From: Spisula solida
Lineage: Eukaryota > Mollusca > Bivalvia > Venerida > Mactridae
NCBI GenBank assembly: GCA_947247005.1
Contig: OX365959.1
Span: 36,042,148 to 36,106,147, forward strand
Length of the DNA stretch: 64,000 nucleotides
Direction of reading: 5' to 3'
The first letter of the stretch is position 1. Each line of letters starts with the position of its first letter. The position numbers and the translations under genes were made by a program. The notes under the pieces are model-generated. The model made no database searches. It worked only from the letters and a program-made list of their open reading frames with translations, and was not told where the DNA came from. This document shows positions 11,831-24,167 of this stretch, in pieces.

Positions 11831-12531
11831 ACGAGAAAATGGAACTTAACAGCTGAAAGCCCAAGTTTCGGCTGTCAAAAAGTTGAAAATCTTAATAGTT
11901 TCAGCTGCCATAAGGAGTAGAAACTTAAGAATCACTATAAATGGTAAATCCCGAAGCCGCACCGATTATTTTTCAGGGTATAGTCAACAAAAAGAAAATC
12001 AGAACATGGATCAATGATACAGTTACCTGTGTATTTGCTATATAATATAACTAACAATCTTGACTATTCAAATGAAAAGAAATAAATACTTTATTCTAAC
12101 TGTGAAATACGTACCTGGTCATATACCTTTCTACCAGCGGGTGTTTAGAACATTTACATGCCTGGGGAAGTACTTGAATGTATACATGTATATATACTAA
12201 TAGTATACAAATGGGCTCTAACCAACCACAAAAATGGTTCAAATTAGAAAAAAGATATAATCGTTTGCATTGATGCGTGATTTGAACGACATACGCAACC
12301 AAGTTTAACAAATGCTGTGTTCGAATCATCATTCAGTCGTTAACTTTAGTTCCGCTCAAATTGTGTTATATACATTTATATAATATAGCTACATGGCAAA
12401 GGTATACATTTGTATATACAGACACGTGAACAAACGTCTAATTAGAAAAAACTCGGACACATACATACATGTACGTTAATTCAAAAAGCATTCAAAAAGG
12501 TTCTCGATGACAGACTGTTACCTTTTACAGA
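11831..12531. other. No recognised feature
   Basis: AT-rich sequence without recognised genes. The only notable stretch is the polypyrimidine-AG (TTACCTTTTACAG) at 12519-12531, directly ahead of the exon-like segment described next. Confidence 0.4.
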
Positions 12532-12653
12532 CAGTTGATGTTTACGAGTTCACGAAGTGGCAAGGCCAGTATCACACCGTACAACCCGCTGTGTGTAAGG
12601 CAGTTATGTATGTTGAAGGCAGATACACACGCGTTTTACGCCACAAGAGTTGG
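12532..12653 (+). other. Exon-like open segment in the left arm of an inverted repeat
   Basis: A good splice acceptor (TTACCTTTTACAG) precedes 122 bases open in one frame, and a consensus donor GTAAGT follows. The encoded segment includes VYEFTKWQGQYH, AVCKAVMYVEGR and VLRHKSW. I do not recognise a family. An inverted copy of the segment lies around 15170-15250 with the donor conserved, but that copy has in-frame stops. The segment may be a captured exon or part of a repeat-encoded transcript. Confidence 0.35.
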
Positions 12654-15248
12654 GTAAGTATTTGTAATTTTATATGTGTTTTGCGTTGCTTTTGAAAGTG
12701 ATCAATTACATATGAATCGTTGACGCGATGAATGAACAATAATTATATACAATTTATGTGCCCAAAAATGCCATATTATTCGGGTAAACAGGGTTTAGGT
12801 ATGTGATGTTTGCCAAAAGTTCGAAACTTTCGCCTTTGACATTGAATTCTCAACTGAATTCGTGGTTTGGAACAATTCTAAAACATTGAATACAAACTTC
12901 AATCCTTCCTCAATATATCTGTCGTTTCCGTTTTGAAAAATGTGCATTTTCTGTGAAGATACAGAGGTTTAAATTGAACGAGGTACGAAAAAAATGCTAA
13001 CGAAATAGGCAGTTCTGTTTTTCGAATGATAACGACAAAGGCAGAGCGTTAAATATTAATGCTAACGCAGAGGCAGAGATAAAAGACATATGCTAACAAC
13101 AAAGGCAGAAAGTCTAATGACTTGACGGGGCCATAAAACCCCTTTGTACGATTTGTAAGTTATAAATATAACCCAGATTCATGTTAGGCTGTATTCCAAA
13201 GTCCATTTCACCAAGAATCACGAGTGTTTAGTGGTTATTTTCATCAAGTTGATACACGGAATATTTTACATACATGGTGATCGCTGACGCTGGCAATTAT
13301 CGATTGTGAGTGGCCCTTTATGTCTGTAAATGACGAACTGGTTTTTTTTTGGGGGGGGGGCATTAAGCGCTCCATTTGTTATCATGAAGTTAAGAAACTA
13401 ATACTTTTTAGCATTCTATAGAATACGTAAGTTCGAAATGCAGCAATTCAAATTACTTGACAGGGAACTTAATGCACTGTTTTGTTTGTACAAAAATGTA
13501 TGTTATTTGTGTGTTACACATTTTATTTGACTATATTTCGTGAATAACTCACACGAAGAACATTAGACATAATGTCGTAAAGCATCGTAATGCCCCGATA
13601 CATTGCTATACATGTGCAGTCGAACATATGATCTTGGTATTAATCTTCTAAGCAGCCAATGTTGATTAAAATGACCTCCATATAGTCAGTACCGCAGTAT
13701 ATGCTTACGTAACAGCTTATGCCGACGAAAAAGGTACGGAAGGCAGTTAACAGAAGTGGTAATTGCTTTGTAAATACAAAGAACTACTGGAAATATGTTT
13801 AAATTATTTATTTGGATATCCAACTGTCCAATTTAGAAATAGGAAGTAGCTTCGTAGCATATATGCTGCAATTGGTGGAACTATTTTGCATGACGGTTTA
13901 CATCCGTGTCGGTAGTTATGCAATACCGGCTGACCGGTTTACTATTGCAAAGGTGGCGCTGCCTAGCGGCGGTGTAGGAAGAAAAGTAGTTTCATCAACT
14001 AAAGTATATTTGATTGTAGAAACGTGTGTATATAACTATAGTTGGTCGATTCTGGAACAAATAAAAAGTATCTATATTACATAAAGCAGTGTCACGTAAA
14101 AATTCCAGTGTCGGTGACTTACAGTTCATGTAAACTGCTGACAAACAAGTGCTGTATTTATACATAACTGCCATATATCTACATTTATTAAATATGCAGA
14201 CGTGCATGGACAGGTACTTAATTAGAGAATTAAAGCTCCAGCACGAATAAGATGTAAAGTACAACCTCCTCGACAGAGCAACAACCTTTGATTTCCGGTC
14301 ATTGTATGACTTCAATGATTAGGAGACTATAAAATTCAACTTGTATGACTCATTGCGCCTCCCAAAAACTGCAAATTTCACCGTCATTTTGTTAACATTT
14401 AACTTATAATATCGATGGAATACTACGAGAACCATTCGTATCTAAACAGTGCCTGAAGAGCTTACGCCCCAAAAAAGCCATGCACTCATCATTAACAGGC
14501 ATTAAAGACCACTCACAACCGACAATTGCCAGCGTCAGCGATCACCAGGTTTGTAATATATTCCGTTTATCAACTTGATGAAAATAACCACTAAACACTC
14601 GTGATTCTTGGTGAAATGGACTTTGGAATACAGCCTAACGTGAATCAGGGTTATATTTATAATATACAAATCGTACAAAGGGGTTTTATGGCCCTGTCAA
14701 GTCATTAGAATTTCTGCCTTTGTCGTTAGAATAAGTCTCTTATCTCTGCCTCTGCGCTAGCATTAATATTTAACGCTCTGCCTTTGTCGTTATCATTCGA
14801 AAAACAGAACTGCCTATTTCGTTAGCATCTTTTTCGTACCTCGTTCAATTTAAACCTCTGTATCTTCACAGAAAATGGACATTTTCCAAAACGGAAACGA
14901 CAGATATATTGAGGAAGGAATGAAGTTTGTATTCAATGTTTTAGAATTGTTCCAAACCACGAATTCAGTTGAGAATTCAATGGCAAAGGCGAAAGTTTCG
15001 AACTTTTGGCAAACATCGCATACCTAAACCCTGTTTACTCAAATAATATGGCATTTTTGGGCACATAAATTGTATATAATTATTGTTCATTCATCGCGTC
15101 AACGATATATGTAAGTGATCACTTTCAAAAGCAACGCAAAACACATATAAAATAACAAATACTTACCCCACTTTAGTGGCGTTAAACGCGTGTGTCTCTG
15201 CCTTTAACATACATAACTGCCTTACACACAGCGGGTTGTACGGTGTGA
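12572..15248. mobile_element. Foldback-like inverted repeat with about 0.8-kb arms
   Basis: Left arm about 12572-13374 and right arm about 14448-15248 are inverted copies along their whole length. They extend from TCACACCGTACAACCCGCTG at the outer ends to a TTTTTTGGGG stretch at the inner ends. Between them is about 1.07 kb of unique AT-rich sequence. Each arm holds four degenerate units based on CTAACGACAAAGGCAGA (about 12990-13110 and 14710-14830). No transposase was seen. Outer similarity fades gradually, so exact termini and target duplication are unresolved. Confidence 0.75.
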
Positions 15249-16573
15249 GTATGGATTGGCATCGTAGTCATAGTGTCTCAGTGACAAGATATAGTTACAC
15301 ACCTAATATCTACAATGGTAAACATGATAATTATGTTATTGTCATCATATTTTGCTTACCGTTACCATGATGTGTGAAAGCGTAATTAAGCATCTTGACC
15401 TCTATCTAGATATCGTCGCCTGTCTTCGCAAAGGTCGTATCTCAAATTTGGATGTTTTGAGAAAAAGGCAAACAACTTTTTTTTTGTTTCTTTATTTTTT
15501 ACCCAGAATTCGGTATACGGTTTCTAAAATTAATTTCGTATATAACCAAATGACCATTTAATGATTAATGAACTAAATAGGGGGATACTAATCTAGGAAT
15601 TAATTTAAATTGGCCTTAAGCAGCTGTATTTGATTTTATTTTTGACTTATTGCATAATTGAGCCAATAACATCATTTAATTTGACTACGAATAACCATCA
15701 AATAGTCCTTGTTGTCATGACATTTGATAAATTGTGTCTACACTATGTATTCACAAACGTCGTACAATAGTTTCAAAATTTCCGAATCTAATCCATTTGA
15801 AAACGACGTATACTTTTGTAACATGTATTATTACATTATAGGTCTCACAAACTGTATAAATACTGACTGGTTGTAATACTCCGTCATGTAAAATTAGCAT
15901 AATCTTGATTCCATAAAACAGTACGTTTGAAACTCTGCGACTTGATTTATACGACGCTTCCGAATTCTAAAATAAATTGGACCAATAGAATATACGAAGT
16001 AATATAATATGACGTCATTATTTGATTTGATTGGATACAAGCATATGCATCTTCGCAAACGACGTATAAATCACTGCATTTTCTGAATATCAGATAAAAG
16101 ATTTTGCGCAAAAATGAAGATTCGTCCTTTGCTTATGGTTTACTTTTTAAAGGGAATGTGCCCGTATGTTTCATTATATTCTTATAGAAAAAAATACAAA
16201 TAAGTTAAAGGTGTACAGAGGATTTATTTTGCTTTTAGATGTAACAAACAAGTTGCAACGTATTGTTAACCCGGTTACATTATGCGCAAATCCCAAAATT
16301 GCATCTTTTCGTAAGAAATTGCTATAATATTTTGATATCGGTAAAAATACAACAGTATTCGCTTTAATTAACTTGCAATGTGTAGCTTTGTTTAATTGGT
16401 CGTTAAACAATAACATTTTATGCCTAACCGGTTATTTTTATTTTCGGACCATCATTAATAACAACATTAGTAATAGTTTGTTTAATCACTTAATCGAAAG
16501 TTTTGTCTACATACGTTTTTTTCTCTGTGCAATTTAATTCTACTAATGTTAGATTTCTTCATATAGTTTGGCT
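15249..16573. other. 1.3 kb without recognised gene
   Basis: AT-rich sequence. Open frames here (15176-15370, 15352-15561, 16174-16416) have no splice-site support or family resemblance. No repeat ends were recognised. Confidence 0.4.
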
Positions 16574-16830
16574 TCGCTGGCTTAGAACGAGGAGGTCGTA
16601 AGTACAAAATCGATATTTTGAGAAAACAAGAAAAAACTGTCTGAAAACTACTCTTTACTTATATGGAAAAGCAAGCTTTTTCAACTTAAGTTTGGTCAAC
16701 ATGACTACTTCCGATTTTCATGAAAATAGGCTCATATGACGCGCCTTGTAATGCAGAAATCAAATGCAGTATGTCTGATTATAAAAACGTTGTAAGTAGC
16801 ACTTACGACCTTCTCATTCTAAGCCAGCGA
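16574..16830. mobile_element. Palindromic MITE, family M7, copy 1
   Basis: TCGCTGGCTTAGAACGAG at the left and the complement of TCGCTGGCTTAGAATGAG at the right bound 257 bp, with arms continuing through GGTCGTAAGT. The interior AAAACAAGAAAAAACTGTCT is shared with copies at 20149 and 49734. Non-coding. Confidence 0.75.
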
Positions 16831-17032
16831 TGTGTCATAATGTTGTCATTCTACTGTATGACAGACTGGCAAGGTGACACCGTAGCACGTATAATTATAT
16901 GTCATAGTTTTTCACATAGTCATAACATATTCTCCAGTATATTCTCTCATATAAAGCAGCCATTTCAATAAATTCATTGTAATAAATTGGTCGCCTTCGA
17001 GGGACAAGGCGGGAAGCTTAATGTGTGATACA

Positions 17033-17262
17033 ACGAACACTGGCTCGGTTCTTTTACGTACCCCGTGTAAAGCACCAAATCACGCGAGCATATCTTTGTG
17101 TTTCCAACCAATTCAGATCTAGTTGGGCGAGGAACACTGAAAAGCATTTTTGAAATGTCTAGTGCCTCTGTCGAGATTTGAACCAGGGGCCTTGGGATTG
17201 GTATTCGACAGGCTTAAACACTCGGCCACCGTTCAACCAAGTCACCTTTCAAATTCCGTTAG
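17033..17262 (-). repeat. tRNA-derived SINE, family S1, copy B
   Basis: Minus-strand head GGTGGCCGAGTGTTTAAGCC resembles the D-arm region of a tRNA with a long variable arm (Ser or Leu type). It is followed by TGGTTCAAATC (B-box-like) and then the family S1 body. The distal AAAGAACC block lies near 17034. Confidence 0.65.
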
Positions 17263-17426
17263 TTTTCCTTATTAATAATTGGTCATAATTATTACATCTA
17301 ACTTTAGACCGAAAATAGAAGCTTATTTATATAACGGTCCTGATTTAACACGTAGACTGAGTGTTGTTTTATTTTTCAATTGATAGTCACTGGATACACC
17401 AATACATGTTACATTTGTATTTACAG

Positions 17427-19962
17427 ATTGCCCATAGTGCACGTGCTACGCGTCCTGTCAGTACACACGCACGTGCTGTCCCGGATGTTACTATGGTTAC
17501 CTACAGCACGAGTGTACTAACATACATCTGTATCCTAATGGTACCAACATTAAACCAACGACTGGTGAATGTCCTAACAAATCTTATACGAATGCAACCT
17601 TGACTGAAATGTGCGCTCGTCAGTTAAAGCTCTGCAAGAAACCCAATTCATGTCTGTAGTACAAGAACGAACATTGTGATTTGTGTCATGGTGAAAATAA
17701 AACATGTGTTGAATTAGATATTATAACGGAATGTGCGCAAGTCGGCATTGAAGTGCCTTCGTTTCCATCTTTTACTTACGATATCCGGAAGACAATGCAA
17801 ATCTCGTACATATATTCACTTTACACTGGCGCCACACTTTCGTTGATTTCTGGGATCACAATATCGTAAACGAAAGCTACAGCATACATCATCTTGTTGT
17901 ATATGTTGTCTAGTGGTTTGTTTCAAGTGAACTGCGTGTGCCCAATTTCAAACCACTTCCACCTCTCTGTAGGTTTAAAAATCAGACAATACATAAGAGG
18001 GGGGGGGCTTTAGCACCGGCTTCTGCAATGCCAGTAGTTAAACTCAGGTATCCATACACAATTAAAAAAAGATAAATAATAAATTGGACCATAAAATCAG
18101 CACTTAGCACAGACAGCATGACACAACGAGGCTTAAAAGTTAACAATGTCCGTAAGATGAACATGAATTGAGACAAAGTTACGATTCGACACTCCAACGA
18201 TCGATCACAACAGGCAGTCAAACATAGCCGGGATAAAAGCAAACAAACAATAAGAAATTGCAAGGACAACCTTCTAAAAGGTAAAGTGACAACATTTTTT
18301 TTCTTTGACTTCAAGCTGCATGTCAATGGTTATTCGTGTGATTTACAAATATGTAGTACAATTTTGTATTTATTATTTAATGTACATGTATTACGTATTT
18401 TTGTTTCAGGAAGAGTGTCACAAAGTACACTGTTTTGAAGGTTATGTTTTAGAAAACAACGAGTGTGTGACTCCCATTAAAAGTGACAGTAATGATCTGT
18501 TGTTTGAAATAGAGTTTGCTTTGCAGTACAGCAACACTAGTCAGTACGCTGAACCAACCTTCATACGCTATAAGGATTTGGCTAAAACGATAAATAACGT
18601 ACTACGATTTAGTCTTAACCCTGAAACTAACATACATGCCATAAGTGATATAGTTTTTAGTACAAAAGACAGTTGTGGAAACAATAAGAACAATATTGAT
18701 ATAACAAATACACAGGCGATATATGTAACGTTCGCTGTGAATATCCTGTATTCGCCCGATATCAATAGCGACAAAAAGGCGTTGCTAAATATGACGGAAC
18801 AGTCTTATGATACTCCTACTAAATCTAAACGTGCTCCTAAATCAATTCGTTTAGACAAATATGATGGAAGTGAAGAGCTACCTACACATACACGAGTATG
18901 TTATACCAGCATATCCTCGCTACCTTCACATGACCACAGAAGCACAATATTCCGTGTAGACCGGTTTCTGTTCTGCCCTATTGTAAGGTTTCATTAAGAT
19001 GATACTCATCGCAACGCGATAACACAACGCGTAACCATTATTTCGTTACAAAGGACCATTGAACCAAATATGTATAAACGTGTTGACGACTTTATCTATG
19101 TATGTGCTGAGGACGTTAAAAACGAGCGATATTTTAAACTCGTTGAACATGAAACTTCAGCGTTAGAGGATGCTTTGAATGCGACAACATTTGTGGGTAC
19201 TACACTTTCTATAGTATGTCCGTGACATTTATCATTTACTCTATATTTTCAAAGCTTAGAGAAAAGGTGATTGGGAAGTCAAATATGATACTGTGTCCAG
19301 TACTTTCTCTCGCACAAGCTCTACTACAGTTTGGAATAAATAGGTCTGAGAGTCGATATCTTTGCACATTTATTGCTGTACTGATGCACTACTTTTTGAT
19401 GTGTTCCTTCTGTACCATGAACGTATGTGCGTTTAATATGTTCAAATATTTCTATGTTAATCGATTCATACGTGATAATAACATTCGGTTCACGAACTAC
19501 TTAGTGCATATCTTAATGGTTCCGTTCATTTTGGTCGGCATTGTGATTAGCTTTAACTTGTACATCTCCGATTGGACTGAAATTGGTTATTGCAAGGGCT
19601 GTTGTTTCATTTCTGACTTCTACCAAATAATAGGTTAAAACTTTGTTCTTGATACCCAGTTCAGTCATTTTCCTGCCGAATATATGTTTCACTTCTCTAA
19701 CTATTTACGGCATCAGATGAGTGGTGAAAAAGACAGGAGGGACTTACTTATCTACATTAAACTTTGTACTGTTGTTGGCATAACTTGACCACTGCTGATA
19801 GTTGATAATTTTATTAAGTTTACTTGGTTTTCTTTTGTTGCTTATATTCTTAACGCCCTTCAAGGTGTGTTCGTCTTTTGGTCCTTTGTTATGAATAGAA
19901 GGATTGTTTATATGTATTATAGGCTAATTTCTAATCTAAATAGTTCAAAATTGCAATCCTAA
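17427..19962 (+). pseudogene. Class B (secretin/adhesion-like) GPCR pseudogene
   Basis: A relic of a seven-transmembrane receptor. After a splice acceptor (TTACAG to 17426) comes a cysteine-rich ectodomain (CQYTRTCCPGCYYG, then CDLCHGENKTC). A second acceptor (TTTGTTTCAG to 18409) opens an exon starting EECHKVHCFEGYVL and leading to the membrane domain. Recognisable segments are TM1 GTTLSIV...TFIIYSIF, TM2 near ILCPVLSLAQALLQFGI, TM3 LCTFIAVLMHYFL, TM4 near VHILMVPFILVGIVI, and TM7 FSFVAYILNALQGVFVFW. Segment order and the FxxLR-like loop fit the secretin/adhesion class. The reading frame is otherwise continuous but is broken by stops at 17435, 17657, 18995, 19636 and 19786 and by a one-base frameshift near 19213; another stop at 17867 may lie beyond the exon. 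TM5 is not recognisable. No GPS cleavage motif was seen. Function is lost, and the upstream signal-peptide exon was not found. Confidence 0.85.
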
Positions 19963-20148
19963 TAAACGAGGGATCGTATCTATAGTTTCACCCGATGAGA
20001 TTATTAACTGGCATGCATTGGTTATCGCAATATGAATGTAGTAAATTTTCGGGCAGGCGATTGTGTGAACTGGGCGTCACGATTATCACTCGATGCGAAA
20101 GGAGAGTAATGCTGCGTATACATAATATAACATACATGACATTGTATA

Positions 20149-20280
20149 TCGCTGGCTTAGAATGAGAATGTCGTTATTACACTATTTTGAGAAAACAAGA
20201 AAAAGCTGTTTGAAAAATACTTTTTACTTGTGGAATAAACAAGTTTTTGTCAACTTCAGTTTGGTCAATATGACCCTTAG
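20149..20280. mobile_element. MITE family M7, single-ended copy
   Basis: TCGCTGGCTTAGAATGAG opens the copy and AAAACAAGAAAAAGCTGTTT with CAGTTTGGTCAATATGACC follow, as in the 49.7-kb copy. No matching right end was found, so it is truncated. Confidence 0.6.
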
Positions 20281-20843
20281 TGGAATGATGCCTTCCCTGT
20301 TTGATTTTTTTATTTTCTTTATGAGAGTGTGGTGTATGTGTTATATGAGATATGTACTTCGCAATTATGCCTGTTGTCATTATTATTCATTCTGGACCAA
20401 CCTTTTAACAGATATAGATGGATTAAAAGAAACAAAAACAGGCAATGGCTGAGTCATTTTCATTTATTTCATGTATAATCATTTGTGCAATGTATGCTGT
20501 CAATGGACACAGTAGTTTATTCTGAGCAAACTTTAACATGTCGTATATATACTCGATTTCTTGAAACATTTGAATTAGAATAAACTATTGAAAAACATAG
20601 CTGGGTTAAGAGAGGACATACAGTATTGTTATTATTTTCTTAATAATGTATTTCAAACATGATTTGAATTTGAAAACAGATAAAAATAAAACGTAAACTG
20701 TGTTCGTTGTTAAATATTAATAGATGCACTTGACTGTGTAAAACACAATGCACACGGAAATAGTCACATGTCCTGATGATAGAGTCACGTGAGTCATATT
20801 TTGTCTCGTGATATAGTCCAGCACATTTAACATGCTATCCTTG
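20281..20843. other. No recognised feature
   Basis: AT-rich sequence without exon, RNA gene or repeat ends that I could recognise. Confidence 0.4.
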
Positions 20844-20955
20844 AATATCCCAGCTTATTCGTTGTCCAATCAGAGCTGATATTTTAACTAATCTAAACAT
20901 TCTAACGGTATAACAACGGAAACACACTAGGATTAATTAGCGACAAGTCAAAGGG
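20844..20955 (+). repeat. Dispersed repeat R1, copy 1
   Basis: Contains CGTTGTCCAATCAGAG, ATTTTAACTNATCNAAACAT and ATTAGCGACANGTCAA, all recurring in the same order and orientation at 54598-54712. No inverted ends were seen. Origin undetermined. Confidence 0.6.
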
Positions 20956-21518
20956 GTAAAGCCACGAAGGGTAAAAAATGGCCCCATGTCCAAATCCTGT
21001 GAAAATGATAAATTTATACCATCAGTTGAAGTATTTTACAAAAACGGTATTTTTAAAGATTTTTTTTAAAACTGTTACCATGGTAACGAGTATAATATTT
21101 TGCCAAAAAATGGAAAAAAGCTTCTAATTCCAAAATAGTGAATCGAAATGTAAGTGCGCATCCATAGAGTGATATTAAGAATTGAAACTTATCTTTATTA
21201 CGAATTTGGTTGTCATGGTAACAGTTTTCAAAAAATGCCCAAAATGCACATTTATGACTCCAAATTAAATAAAATGACCTTTTTAGTAAAGTGGGTGGGG
21301 TTCAGTGGAGTATATCAAAACAGCAAGGCGTATTTTTTGTAAGTGTTTTATGTATCATTGAAGTACAATGTCTAATGATTGTGTACAGCATATAAAACAT
21401 TGTACAATAAGTACTAAATGTATTGAGAATATGGCTAAAAGCGGGGTGAATGTCATGCCTTCGTGGCTCGATGACGAGAGGAAATAACGTTGAAGCGGTA
21501 CCTAAAATCTTAAAATTT
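20956..21518. other. Unassigned, with inverted CATGGTAACAGTTTT blocks
   Basis: AAACTGTTACCATGGTAAC near 21070 is answered by TGTCATGGTAACAGTTTT near 21212 in inverted orientation, each beside CAAAAAATG-type sequence. The arms may belong to a decayed MITE. No gene recognised. Confidence 0.4.
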
Positions 21519-21627
21519 AATATGGGCACAGCTCTCGACCATCATGAATTGTGCTGTAAACAATGTATTATAAAGTACAATTTCACATTTTAGTCATCTG
21601 ATTTTGGTCGAGGACTGTGCCCATATT
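21519..21627. repeat. Hairpin MITE with about 25-bp arms
   Basis: AATATGGGCACAGCTCTCGA at the left pairs with TCGAGGACTGTGCCCATATT at the right; CCA/TGG extends the stem. The loop is about 60 bases. Non-coding. Confidence 0.65.
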
Positions 21628-22548
21628 CAAAAAATCACTTATACTGAAAAAATATGGACAAAATATGCCATTTTTGTGAAAAATGGCCAAACATGGATAC
21701 CAATTAGTGGACAGGTGACAGGTAAAAATCAAATTTGATGAAAAATGCTTCCCTATGCAAACGGATAAAGCTATCTACATTACAAAAATATACAAATGAC
21801 ACATAATAACATACTTTGGTAATTTAATAATCTTTAGGCCAATTCAGACCTTTCGTGGATCTACTCCAAAGTTTGCTCGGCTATACCATTAACTATTGCC
21901 ATTGGCAATACGTACAATCAAAACCTACACACGACCACATAATGCAAACACGTGATTCGTGTTTTATCACATGCTATATTATACACGTGTGTTATCGGCC
22001 ACGCTGCGTGCTAAGCCGGCTTCTTCACTCAGTCCAAGGGCCATCTGTTCTAATGCCGCTGCATTATTCTGTATGTTTCGAAGTATGTCCAGCAAAATGC
22101 TCTTCGACAAGCCTTGAAAATAAATGTGTCATTACATCAACATAAGATTAAGCAACGTGTCCTCCAGATAATAGAAACCATAGAATCCTACCAATAACCA
22201 ATAGCTAGCTGGTGTGCACCTTTGTATTTGAATACCGAAGTTTTTTTGCGCATGCGCAGTTCATGGTCAATATTATGATGAAGCAAGATAACATTTGGTG
22301 GCTCTCTGTGGTTTCCTATGAGGTCCAAAGATATTGCAATACTGAATAAACGATGCAAATATATCGCGATGCAACTTGTTAGATCGACATATAATAGTTC
22401 GTAACTTCAAAACAAAATTGGTACTGAGTGATAACTATACTAGGTTCGATCATCTAACAGTATACGTCATAAATGGCACACGTTTGAAACAAATGTACAC
22501 TTTCATAGTTGTAAAAAACGCATACTATACCTATGAACCCGTATATTA
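21628..22548. other. No recognised gene; contains an NRF-1-like palindrome
   Basis: AT-rich sequence. TGCGCATGCGCA at 22247-22258 is a perfect palindrome matching the NRF-1 (nuclear respiratory factor 1) site consensus, which can mark promoters. No adjacent exon could be assembled. Confidence 0.35.
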
Positions 22549-23559
22549 CAGGGTGTCCCAAAACACGGGGACCTAGGTTAAACATTTGTAACTTTTTCTC
22601 TTTTATCAATATCACATTATCAATATGACACAACATTAAGGGTAGAACACAGTTCAAAATATTGGCATCAAGACTGTGTTAATGTAGTGCAAAACCCAGA
22701 GTTACCTCCCATGTTTTCAATCACATGTTTTAGCACATTAGCATACGGTGAACAAGGAAAGTCAGTGTTCATGGAGGTATATTTCCTAGCTGTCCTCAAA
22801 CACCATCTCCGGTACCGGTGCTCCAAAGTTATGGATTCTGGATCTGCATAGACCGGTTCATTATGTAAGGAACACTGATTCACTATGTGGCTCAGTTTTG
22901 TGCTGTATCAAGGTCATTGGGCCTTTGGTATTAGGTCAAATTAGTACTTCCTCAGAACACAATCCTGCTTTTGCTGCTGATTTGCAGTAAGAAGAGGTTT
23001 CTGCCGTCTTATAAATGTTAACATACAAAAAATGACATTGACACATATCAATGAGCCTATAACATTTCACTTTTTTACCTGTTGCATCTTACTAAATTCT
23101 TAGTTTTATGGTTGATTGCCCTCAACAATATTCATATTTTTGCTTTTTCGGGGATCGTTAAAGATAATTTTGTTGATCGTCCGATTGCCTTTCGTTTTGT
23201 AAACACACCATTCTCCCATATCTCTTACTAGTTCACCTCAAAGTACTTTAAATTTCACAAGACATTCATCATTTATTTGACTTCAAAATCTTGTTTTCTC
23301 AAAATAAACGATTGTACACCAACGTCTTTGCTCACGATGTCATTTTCAAGATGAGTCAGCAAAAACAACATAAAATGATGTCATTGTTAAATGATGATGT
23401 CACATCCTGTTTAGAAGCACCACCTATTAATAAGTGCCCATTTTAGAAGTGTTGATTACTTTCATATACTCTCACCAAATTGCAGGCACAATAATATTTA
23501 TTAAAAATTAAATGAGTTACAGTGGTTTTAGGTATTTCTCCGTTTTTTTGGACACCCTG
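22549..23559 (-). mobile_element. Degenerate mariner/Tc1-type element, 1.0 kb
   Basis: Terminal inverted repeats begin CAGGGTGTCC(C/A)AAAA at both ends, and TA lies outside each end (22547-22548 and 23560-23561), the target duplication of the IS630-Tc1-mariner superfamily. The 1011-bp length is shorter than expected for a full element of this type. Minus-strand fragments look like transposase remnants, ending in a VIENMGG-type segment near the 22.7-kb end. Multiple stops interrupt every frame and the DDE catalytic region was not found. Inactive. Confidence 0.7.
22668..22883 (-). pseudogene. Transposase C-terminal remnant
   Basis: A 71-codon open frame inside the mariner-type element. The end (VLKHVIENMGG) resembles the C-terminal segment of mariner-like transposases, which often ends in a GGHFEHL-like motif. 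Here that is degraded to GGNSGFCTTL. The assignment depends on the position next to the terminal repeat as much as on sequence. Confidence 0.35.
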
Positions 23560-23561
23560 TA

Positions 23562-24167
23562 ATCGACCTCCGTTATAAGACGCACGTAGAATAATGGTTG
23601 TTTGCATGGAAGAATGTCGCCTTATAAGTAGGTTCAAGTATATTCGTAAGTCTGGTTTATACTCACTTGGTTTTGCAATTGCATACGTTGTAGTCATTGG
23701 TGTAGTTGTATGTTCTACATACACACATACACATCGGTAATTACAGCCATGTGTGTGCCTGGAACAGTAGAAACATATGCATTTGTACAATATTTAACTA
23801 TGGTGCATGCAATACAGTATACAATTAATTTTGTAATAGCCACGATGTTAATAATTATAAATCATCTGGGTCAAAAATCAAATCCGATAGCCGGCCGATG
23901 AATAACCGGCGTACGTTTCGGCTTCTCGCTCCGGAGGCGGGACCGAAATCGGCGGTCATCTAGGCGTAAATTAGCATATTTTTCAATATAATTCAATTAA
24001 ATCGTTTCGGACAGCAGTATTAGTATATATTAACCACTTTAATCGTACCGAGCAGTAACGTGATTTTACACCATCCATGATCATTTCCGGTATGTAACAA
24101 GCATATTGTAAAATCTAAACGACTTTAGTGTAGAATTTTATAGCATAAGAAATTAATTTTACATAAC
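23562..24167. other. 3' flank of the secreted-peptide gene
   Basis: No exon recognised. A minus-strand AATAAA lies far downstream near 23497, inside the mariner-type element. A closer consensus polyadenylation signal was not evident. Confidence 0.4.

Noticed and set aside
18568..18774. Minus-strand frame inside the GPCR relic
   Set aside because: It is the antisense shadow of the receptor ectodomain exon.
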